Part shown: positions 28,775 through 35,807 of the stretch, piece after piece
Position numbering within the stretch: the stretch's first letter is position 1
How the letters are laid out: each line of letters starts with the position of its first letter
Assembly: GCA_025526915.1 (NCBI GenBank)
Contig: JAHLKH010000230.1
Span: 1-35,807 of the forward strand
From: Entophlyctis helioformis
Lineage: Eukaryota; Chytridiomycota; Chytridiomycetes; Chytridiales; Chytriomycetaceae
DNA length: 35,807 bases
Reading direction: 5' to 3'
Position numbers and translations under genes: made by a program
The notes under the pieces: model-generated
The model's input: only the letters and a program-made list of their open reading frames with translations
Told to the model about the DNA's origin: nothing
The model's database searches: none

Positions 28775-29773
28775 ATGTATATATCCAGTCGCCGAGCATC
28801 GGCGTTACACCAAGCAGTACCGAGTGGCGCCGATGGCAACCGGCCAGCAAGCAGCATCAGACTGGTTCCACTGGAAGACGTCGTTATGCTTGTCGCAACC
28901 ATCAACGCTATCGCCGCCGGTCTGTGTGTCCTCTTTGTTATCTTTTCATCACGTCATCTTTACACACAAAAGTTCTTTACAAAGATGCCGCTGCTCGCCC
29001 TTGTGTGCTGGTTCGCCTCGACGCTTCTCATCTGGTTCTCGGCGCATTTCCCCAGCGTTGCTGCCATGCCATACATTTCCTACGCTTTGGGCTCAGTGTT
29101 CGACTTTGTGGGCCGGTCGCTGTTCGTATGGTTCATTTACTGCCGAACGGCGGCGTTGTGGCCCGACGCGCCTGGCGTCCGGGTCGTCGCCTGGCTGGTG
29201 TACGGCGTGCAGACGGTTGTCTTTGGCTTCGTCATGTACGCAACGTTTCCGGGCGGCCCTGTTAGTCCTGGCTCGCCCGTTTACGTCGGCACTCTCGCAA
29301 TGTACACTGCAAGCGATCTGCTCACAAGTATCCTCGACGGGCTGCTCATCGCGAGACTGTGGGCGCTGCACTCTAGGCTCGGCACCGACCAGTCGGCCGC
29401 ACCGTTCATCCACCTCCACCTGTTCTACTTTTACAGCGCGGTCGTGTGTGTGGGGTTTGTGATTGCACTCCCGTTTGTGTTTGCCCTCCTGAGCATCTTG
29501 GGACTCAGCCCGTTCCTGGCATTCGCAAGCCTGGTGTCCTTTCGTATCGCTCTCACGGACGTGTTCTCCAACCTCATCCGAGACTCGCTCGTTGGTCGCC
29601 AACTGCTGGATGCCGGTCAGCCTAGCCCGCCCCATGGAACCCCTGACAATAAGCGTCTCAGCAGACACGCCGAGCAACATCCGTGCATCAGGCATTCGGC
29701 CTTGACTGGCGCTGCTGGCGCTGCTGGAGATGCGCCAGTCGAACAGACGCGGCCGATATTGTGCCTTGAATGA
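28775..29773 (+). CDS. Seven-helix membrane protein (GPCR-like topology)
   Basis: 332 aa if started at the ATG at 28775. The next in-frame ATG (28886) falls inside helix 1, so the upstream one is preferred, although tatatat at 28778-28784 could be a TATA box favouring the shorter form. Seven hydrophobic segments: LVATINAIAAGLCVLFVIF, LLALVCWFASTLLIWFSA, YALGSVFDFVGRSLFVWFI, VVAWLVYGVQTVVFGFVMY, AMYTASDLLTSILDGLLIA, YSAVVCVGFVIALPFVFALL and SPFLAFASLVSFRIALTDVF, then a ~75-residue tail. Topology and length match a 7TM receptor-like fold, and helix 5 (SDLLTSILDGLLIARLW) resembles helix 5 of the protein at 17334 (YDISQGLYLMWRL), suggesting one lineage-specific family. Single exon as read. Ligand and coupling unknown. 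Confidence 0.7.
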   Translation: MYISSRRASALHQAVPSGADGNRPASSIRLVPLEDVVMLVATINAIAAGLCVLFVIFSSRHLYTQKFFTKMPLLALVCWFASTLLIWFSAHFPSVAAMPYISYALGSVFDFVGRSLFVWFIYCRTAALWPDAPGVRVVAWLVYGVQTVVFGFVMYATFPGGPVSPGSPVYVGTLAMYTASDLLTSILDGLLIARLWALHSRLGTDQSAAPFIHLHLFYFYSAVVCVGFVIALPFVFALLSILGLSPFLAFASLVSFRIALTDVFSNLIRDSLVGRQLLDAGQPSPPHGTPDNKRLSRHAEQHPCIRHSALTGAAGAAGDAPVEQTRPILCLE

Positions 29774-29967
29774 AACACTGCAATCAATCATCAATGACGC
29801 GTTTGATAAAGCCCAGAGCCCACACCAACGCGATCGCCGCGCTGGATTACCAGATGGCAAGGCCGGCCACACACAACAAGAACAAGAGTGCCGGGAACGA
29901 GAAGACGCCATCCAGCGCTGCCCCAGTGCAAGACCAGCTTTTAATGGAAATAATAATCGTACAGAGG

Positions 29968-32900
29968 TCACCGCATCATCGACGGCACGCTCACTGCAGC
30001 ACCACCACGGCTCCCACTCCCACTCCCACTCCCACTGCCCGACACTGGCTTCTGCTCGCCATTCGAGCACAGCGAGGCACCTGCTCCACCGATTCCGCCC
30101 TCGACGCCACCGACACCACCACCACCACTGCTCGTACTATAAGAGCAACAGACACCATCACGATCGTGCTGATGCCCGTCATTGCAGTGATGCCGACCGC
30201 CGACAGCGGGGATGGGCGTGCCGCTCGGCTCGCTGGCACCATCACCCATGCTGCACCCACTCGTCGCGTGGTCCGTGTACGTCGGGTCCGTCGTGCCAGC
30301 CGGCGGCCGTAACACGGACAGAATGCTTCCCGCATGCTGATGTCCGTGGCCATGACCCTCAGCGCTATGGTCGTCAAGCGCCGCTGCGAACCCGGATGCG
30401 ATCGGCGGCTGGCCCGTGACGTTCATGGCAGGCTTGCTGGTCGCAACAGTACCGACGTCCTTGCCTGCGTCCGTGCTGGTATCCGTCTGCTTGCTCGTGC
30501 TCTTGACGCTCTTGCTGCCTGCCTTGACGCGCACCGCGCCAAGCGGCGGTCGGCCCTCCCCTTCTCCACCCTCCACCGTGTCCGCTGGATCGACTGGGTC
30601 CATGGCACCTGCACTCGCAGCCACACTCGCAGCCACACTCGCAGCCACACTCGCACTGCTGGTCTCGAGCGGCACGTACCGAGGATCCGACGGGCCCTCG
30701 ACGACAACGCGAAGCCGCTCATCCGACTCTGGCACGCGGTGCGAGAACACGACGCGCACGTTGCGGGCAAGGTACAGCCGCCGCCGCTTTGTGCACACAA
30801 ACTGCAAATGGATCGCGTACCGCAGCACCCCTGCTCCTCCCGCTGTCGCGGACGGCGAGGCTGGCAGTGCCGATGTGGATGCAGGCGTGGTTCCAGACGC
30901 TGGCGTTGATGCGGATGCGGATGCTGCCGAACAGGCATACGACTTTTGCCGCAGAAACGTCTTGCTGCCTGGCGGCATGTCGCGGAAATCGTATGGCACC
31001 AGGTACACCTTGACAGCCGTGCGGCTGGGGTTGCGTATCACAATCTGCAGTTGGCCTTTGAGGGGCAGGCGGTAGCCGTCATGGTCGGGCTTGCTGCTGC
31101 CTCCACTGCTACGCCGGCGTGTGTTGTCTGTCGTAGGCGTGTCCGTGTCTGCAACCTTGTCTGCATCTGCACCTGGCGTTGTTGCTGTTGCTGTTGTGGC
31201 AGTGTCCGTTGCAGTCCCAGGCGTATCGGGCGACTCCCGGCCATGCCCACCGACCGTCGACGCAGACGTCACACTGTCGGCCTCATCGCCGCCATCCGCA
31301 GCACGACCGCCCCGCACGTCAATGCATCCGACATAGGGCGTCACAGGCACATTCTCGCCCGCCATTTCGTAGAAGCAGGCCGAGAACCCAACCACGACAT
31401 GCGGCGGACACTTGAGCTTGCTGCTGCTGCTGCTCCGGCGGCGGCCTCCGCTCCCGCTGCTGCCGCACTTGCCTGAACCAACCACGCCAATGTCCGCGAC
31501 GAACGGTATGGGCCGCGACGGCAGCGTCGACATGCGGCCCGAGAGAATGGACTCCTCGTACGATCCGACGAGCGAGCCGAACAGATCAGTAGGTGCGGGC
31601 ATGGGGATGCTGTCGCGGTGCTGGTGGAGGCCATGGTAGCCGCGGAGACTCGTCGGCCGGTCGACGGGCGGTGTGCGCAAAAGGTCGGCGACATCATCGG
31701 TGAAGTCAAAGCCATAGTTGGAGGGTGTTGGTGTGGACGTGGTCGCTGTCGTGGTCGTAGTCGCGGCTGTGGACGCGGTTGTGGACGCGGCGATCAAGGG
31801 CGTCGGGACACTCACGGCTGTCGTTGCTGCTGCTGCTGCTGCTGCTATTGACGAAACGTCCCTTGTTTGGCGTTCGCCGCGTGGCGGGATATCGACGGTC
31901 AACGCTGCACGCGGCATCGGCCGAACAGGTGCTCGAACCCCACTCCCACTCTCGCTCTCGCTTCCCCCACTCGATCCATCCTGCTTGAACAGCAATCGCG
32001 CGGTGGGAGCAGGTGCAGCCACAAGCGCACCAGGCGGCTGTGGTGCACTGAGGGGGCCATCGCTATCATCCGACGACGCCGAGCCTGTCCGTATCATGGC
32101 GCGTCCAAGTGCCGACCGGAACACTGGCACCGCGGTTAAAGCCACAGGCACAAACGCTGGATTCCGAACCAAGGCCGGTCTGCCCATTTCCCGTTGCTGT
32201 TGTTGACGCTGTTGATGTTGTTGATGCTGCTGCTGCTGTTGCTGCTTGTCGCGACTGCTACTGCTGGCCGGCACAGCCGACGAGCCCAAACGAAGATGCG
32301 AGATCGTGAGCACGCGTTTCTGGATCGTTGGGGACGGGAACGGCGACCCGCTCATCGACTGGCGGTCCGGGTACGACACAGGCGGCAGCGGCAGTGACGT
32401 ATCCGGCTGCCCAAAGCCACTTCCATCACTCCCATCGCACTGCAGCTCTGCATTCGGATCCATTTCCGCCGATGTGGGCGACATGGGGAACGTCAGGTCC
32501 TCGTCCTCATGCCTGTCGTGGCCGTCGTCTTGGTCGTCCGTGTTGTACCCGTCCTCGTGCTCATCATCGACCTTGGTGGCAACATCCGGCATGTTGCTAG
32601 CAACACGGCCGACCGACAAGGCGGTGCCAACACGGTTAAAGCCAGCGCAGTCGTACACGACCGACAGATGCAGGAGCCCGGCCATGGCCGCAGCAGGGCG
32701 GAAGCGGTGCACCATGAGCCGCGCTTGGGAATCAAAGCCCGATGATCCGTGACCACTGGGCAGTGGTCCGTCCGGCGTGACCGGCGCCACGTGTGTCCCA
32801 TCGGCCATTGACACACTACAGCGTCGCGCGTGTCGCGTGCCGAGTCACGTCCGGGAGTCGCGGTGTCGGAGTTGCCACGCCGCGTCAACGACCGCGACGG

Positions 32901-33727
32901 CCAGAGTCGGAAAGAGCAGACCGTGAGACGACCGCGACCCACGACAGCACGCAACAGAGACACGCAAAGGCACGCGCAAACACACCTGTACACGAGCTGG
33001 CCATGGGATCCAGCAAGACCCGCGCCGAGCGGCAGCAAGCGCACCTGCGAGCACACGGCCTCGACAAGCAGGAGCAAGTCCGTCGCGCCATCCAGCAGAC
33101 TGCCCGTCGTGGCGCGGCCTCCGAGTCCGTGCGCCGTGCTGGTTCCATAGCCGCGAGTGAGTGAGTTTGAAGGGACGGCGTGCTGAGCCACGAGACCGCA
33201 CCCCGACACGTACCTCTCAGACGGCGTTGGCGCTGGCGGCGCTGAAGGCAGCGATGGCGCAGCCGACAGAGGGCCGGCCTCGTACGACACGATCCATCGC
33301 TCGACCAGCAGCCCGGGGGCCGAGCCGCCGACGACGAAATCCACATTGACGGGCAGCCCGCAGCGCCAGAACTCGTCGTGGCCGAGCAGCGCATCGAGAC
33401 TCCATCCATGCTGGCTGAGGTGGTGGCTGCCATTGTCATTGTCGCTGTCAACGGCGAGAGCGTCGGATGGCGCGACGGGCGTCGTGGATGGCGAGTGTGA
33501 CAGCGAAGACGATGGCGATGGCAATGGCTGACGGTGCCTGCCGACACGGTCGCGCAGAAGCGCCAGGCTGATGCGTGTGAGCGCCTCGAGCACCTGGCGA
33601 TGAGCGGCCGGCTGGGTACGGGCGGTAGCATCTGTTGCTGTTGTCGTCGTTTCAGTGGCAGTCGGAGGCGCAGGGCTTGTCCCTGATGTTGCGATGTCGG
33701 TCAGCTGGCCAGCTCAGCAGGCTTAAC

Positions 33728-33763
<36 letters not shown>

Positions 33764-34092
33764 CAATCGGACCGACCAAAACATGGCTGTTGCAGCTGTT
33801 GCAGCTGTTGTTGTTGCTGTTGCAAGAGCGCCTTCATACTCGTTGTGGTTGTGGTTGCCGTTGTCGTTGTCGTTGTCGATGCTGTGGATGCCAAGGCCGT
33901 CGTTGCTGCTGATGCCGTTGCCGATGCCGATGCTGATGCCGAGGCCAAGAGCAGCCGAGATGGGCCGTGTGGAGGGGCAGTCGGAGTTGCGCAAACTCCG
34001 CCCGCCTGGCTGCTACTGCTGGTATTACTATTACTATTGCTGCTGGTATTGCTGCTGGTAGTGCTGCTCTGGCTGCTGCCTGTCCACTGCAT
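29968..34092 (-). CDS. Atos-family protein with N-terminal HORMA/Atg13-like module
   Basis: Exons 34092..33777, 33712..33214, 33138..32986 and 32815..29968 (1271 aa); introns 64, 75 and 170 nt, donors GTCGGT, GTACGT, GTGTGT, all in phase. An in-phase alternative acceptor at 32755 would remove 20 residues. Residues 1-145 are low complexity. About 146-380 have an HORMA-like order: VLEALTRISLALLRDRVGRH, FWRCGLPVNVDFVV, LLVERWIVSYE, TDLLLLVEAVCSQVRLLPLG, QLVYS and AGLLHLSVVYDC. Residues ~734-823 are the Atos conserved domain (SLVGSYEESILSGRM, CPPHVVVGFSACFYEM, VPVTPYVGCIDV). Residues ~903-1039 are the Atos C-terminal domain (LKGQLQIVIRNPSRTAVKVY, DFRDMPPGSKTFLRQ, RLYLARNVRVVFSHR). Known of the family: Drosophila Atossa is nuclear and acts in gene expression; fission yeast relatives were linked to meiotic chromosome segregation. 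The start at 34092 and the first intron are the least certain. Confidence 0.85.
33728..33767. repeat. (GGCA)n tetranucleotide run inside an Atos intron
   Basis: About nine copies of aggc (GCCT on the coding strand), making up most of the 64-nt first intron (33713-33776). Confidence 0.9.
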
Positions 34093-34249
34093 GGTCGCCG
34101 TCGGTCAGCCAGGGCGGAGTGGGAGTGGGAGAGAGCCAGCCAGCGAGAGCGAGTCGCAGAGTCAAAGTCAAATGGTCACGTGACACTTTCAAACTGGCCG
34201 CTTCAGAGCCACGGCGGCCGGCTTTTGCGTTTCACCACATTCATTCATC
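34093..34249. promoter_or_regulatory. Short divergent promoter, Atos / eS17 genes
   Basis: Only 157 bp separate the two start codons. It contains GAGAGCCAGCCAGCGAGAGC-like sequence, tcacgtga (an E-box-like palindrome at 34176-34183), and caccacattcattcatc just before the eS17 ATG. Confidence 0.55.
34176..34183. promoter_or_regulatory. tcacgtga palindrome (E-box/CACGTG)
   Basis: Perfect 8-bp palindrome in ggtcacgtgacac, 67 bp upstream of the eS17 start. CACGTG is the core bound by fungal bHLH factors such as Cbf1 or Tye7; several fungal ribosomal-protein promoters carry Cbf1-type sites. Binding is inference. Confidence 0.5.
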
Positions 34250-35375
34250 ATGGTGCGTGGTCTGCGCGCGCTGTGTCGGGCAGCAACGAGCAGCAGCAGG
34301 CAGCAGGCAGCGACGACAACGACGACGACGACGACGAGCAGCAGACAGCAGCATCGACAGCAGACGCCCGATGGATGCATGACGGACGGATGGATGGACA
34401 GACGGACGGACGGGCCGCTGTCTACCAGCCCTTCCACGGATGGGATGGATGGGATGGGATGGGATGGGATGGCTCGACTTCACACGGCTCAGCAGGGATG
34501 AACCGTCGACTCGATTCAGCTGCCGAATCAGTTGCCGCCAACAGCCCAGGAGCACCAACACACCAACACCACCTACTCGCTGCTGCTGCTGCTCTTGCTG
34601 CTCTTGCCGCCGCCCAGAACGGCTGCCCTTGCCATGCCAGACAGCCAACACACCAGACTAACGCACAGTCTCCGTTGCGCACCGACAGGGCCGTGTTCGC
34701 ACAAAGACTGTCAAGAAGGCTTCGCGGGTTCTCATTGAGAAGTACTACCCCCGCCTCACTCTCGACTTCCAGACCAACAAGAAGATCGCCGATGAGGTCG
34801 CCATCATTGCCTCGAAGCGTCTCCGCAACAAGATTGCCGGCTTCACCACCCACCTGATGAAGCGCATCCAGCGTGGTCCCGTCCGCGGCATCTCCTTCAA
34901 GCTCCAGGAGGAGGAGAGAGAGCGCAAGGACAACTACGTCCCCGAGGTCTCGGCTCTTGCCGTCGACACCATCGAGGTCGACCTTGACACTGCCGTACGT
35001 CTCTTGCCCCTCCTTTTTTCTTGTTGCGGCCCAGCTCGCTATCTGAGCCTGCCGTGTGTGCCTGCGTGCATTGTGCGAGTGCTGACGTTTTTCTGCTGGC
35101 AACACATGGACAACCGGACGACTTGGCCTGTTCTGGATGGGCGTGAACCGGGCGGGCTGGATCGCATCGCATCGCAACGTTGTGTTGGATCCCTGACTGG
35201 CTGGCTGCTCTGGACGTCCGTTGCTCGATAATCAAACCTCGACCAACAGGCTCTCCTCAAGGCCCTCAACTTTGATGCCATTCCCGGTGTCACCAGCGTC
35301 GACCCCGCCGCTGCTGCCGCTGGCGACCGTGTCGTTGGCGCTGGCAACCGTGACCGTCGCCCCCGCCGCAACTAA
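34250..35375 (+). CDS. RPS17: 40S ribosomal protein eS17
   Basis: Small-subunit ribosomal protein. Exon 1 is just the ATG (34250..34252), followed by a 436-nt intron (donor GTGCGT, acceptor ccgacag); exons 34689..34994 and 35250..35375 complete 144 aa. The core is unmistakable: [70 protein letters not shown]. The C-terminal ~40 residues are lineage-variable, here Ala/Gly/Arg-rich. An intron directly after the start codon is also found in the budding yeast gene. Intron 1 holds low-complexity sequence including a CGA run and a GGGAT repeat. Codon use is the most biased in the window (GCC, AAG, CGC), as expected for high expression. Confidence 0.97.
34436..34472 (+). repeat. (GGGAT)n G-rich tract in eS17 intron 1
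   Basis: tgggatgggat pattern with at least five GGG runs spaced by AT, so a two-base-loop G-quadruplex is possible on the sense (RNA) strand. Confidence 0.85.
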
Positions 35376-35506
35376 GCGCGCGTAGTCACGTTGTTGAATA
35401 CACAATCATGCCCCCCAACTACCTCGTTGCCCGTAAAGGTCCTCTTGGCATGTCCAGTCTGCAAAACGCGTGGTTCATTGGGTGGGCCTCCCGTCTGCAC
35501 CCTCTG

Positions 35507-35807
35507 CTAGTCTGTTGGCGGCCGTTGCATTTCCAGGATCTGCAGCACCTGGTCCAGATCCCTCATGTCGACCTGCACGGCAGCAGACGGTTAGAGCATA
35601 TCCAGTGAGCCAGCATGTGCAGCATACACAGCCGTTGATGCGCACCAAGAGATTGGCAGTCTTGTAGGTGCTCAGGTACAGCAGATTGAGGCCGGCCGTC
35701 ACGAGGGGATCGGACATGGAGAACACGATGCCAAAGCGATCGAGGCCGCAGTGCGTGAGATCGACCTGGATGCAGCACAGCCCGGCCTGCTGCTCGTCGC
35801 CCTATAC
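35507..35807 (-). CDS. ACT-domain protein, CASTOR/GATS-like (3' end only)
   Basis: The gene runs off the right edge. Two exons are visible on the minus strand: 35801..35646 and 35572..35507. The 73-nt intron has donor GTGCGC and acceptor gtgcag; a further acceptor (gtatag) sits at the edge, 35802-35807. The visible product reads CIQVDLTHCGLDRFGIVFSM, SDPLVTAGLNLLYLSTYKTA, NLL/VDMRDLDQVLQILEMQ and ends PPTD. The beta-alpha-beta pattern with GLNLLYLSTYKTANLLV matches the C-terminal ACT repeat of fungal GATS-like proteins related to the animal arginine sensor CASTOR1. Known: CASTOR1 binds arginine and regulates TORC1 via GATOR2. Whether the fungal relatives sense an amino acid is not shown by the sequence. 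Confidence 0.7.

Noticed and set aside
33003..33161. Small plus-strand frame beginning MGSSKTRAERQQ
   Set aside because: It is antisense to Atos exon 3 and an Atos intron, which have domain support; no homology recognised.
32493..34092. Local fusion of an Atg13 gene to an Atos gene
   Set aside because: The N-terminal order of motifs appears, from memory, also in vertebrate ATOSA, so an ancestral Atos architecture is simpler than a new fusion.

Overview
The window is nuclear DNA from a fungus, most likely a zoosporic (chytrid-type) one. Genes lie on both strands and are split by short spliceosomal introns (about 50-600 nt, mostly GT(G/A)NGT...AG). Base composition is GC-rich and simple repeats are common. 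The gene set is eukaryotic and fungal: eS17, mitochondrial acetolactate synthase, an Ecl1-like zinc protein, an Atos protein, TMEM120, an alpha-arrestin. The leucine-rich-repeat protein opens with a Cys-rich cap of a style I associate with chytrids. The species placement is inference.

Region by region. 1-5.8 kb: three members of one ankyrin-repeat family. Copy 1 (+) and copy 3 (+, a pseudogene with at least nine frameshifts) are a direct segmental duplication that includes the 3' flank. Copy 2 (-) is intact and lies between them. 5.96-9.47 kb (-): an alpha-arrestin with a C-terminal SH3 domain. 9.8-11.5 kb (+): a TMEM120 homologue. 11.7-14.1 kb (-): acetolactate synthase (ILV2 type) with a spliced transit peptide. 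14.1-15.4 kb: a repeat-rich divergent intergenic region. 15.4-16.5 kb (+): an Ecl1-like small zinc protein. 16.7-17.1 kb (-): a 68-residue single-pass membrane protein in three small exons. 17.3-19.3 kb (+): a seven-helix membrane protein with a long Ser/Gly-rich tail. 19.4-20.7 kb (+): a ketopantoate-reductase family protein. 20.7-21.3 kb (-): a three-helix membrane protein beside a truncated Ty3/gypsy pol fragment (about 21.4-22.9 kb, -). 22.9-24.9 kb (-): an LRR membrane protein in 12 exons, nearly one repeat per exon. 25.0-28.8 kb: mostly repeat-rich unassigned DNA with one tentative small spliced gene. 28.8-29.8 kb (+): a second seven-helix protein. 30.0-34.1 kb (-): a full-length Atos-family protein whose N-terminal exons carry a HORMA/Atg13-like module. 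34.25-35.4 kb (+): ribosomal protein eS17, first exon only the ATG. 35.5 kb to the end (-): the 3' end of a CASTOR/GATS-like ACT-domain gene.

There is no operon-like system. Loose themes are: surface sensing (two 7TM proteins, a three-helix relic, an LRR membrane protein, an arrestin adaptor); nutrient and amino-acid metabolism (ILV2, ketopantoate reductase, Ecl1-like, CASTOR-like ACT); and rapid local evolution (84-bp coding repeats, duplication, retroelement debris, repeat-filled introns). The observations most worth following are the HORMA-like N-terminus of the Atos protein, the arrestin-SH3 architecture, the exon-per-repeat LRR gene, and the ankyrin duplication with a shared frame break. 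All exon models were read by eye from splice sites and frame continuity, so individual junctions may be off.
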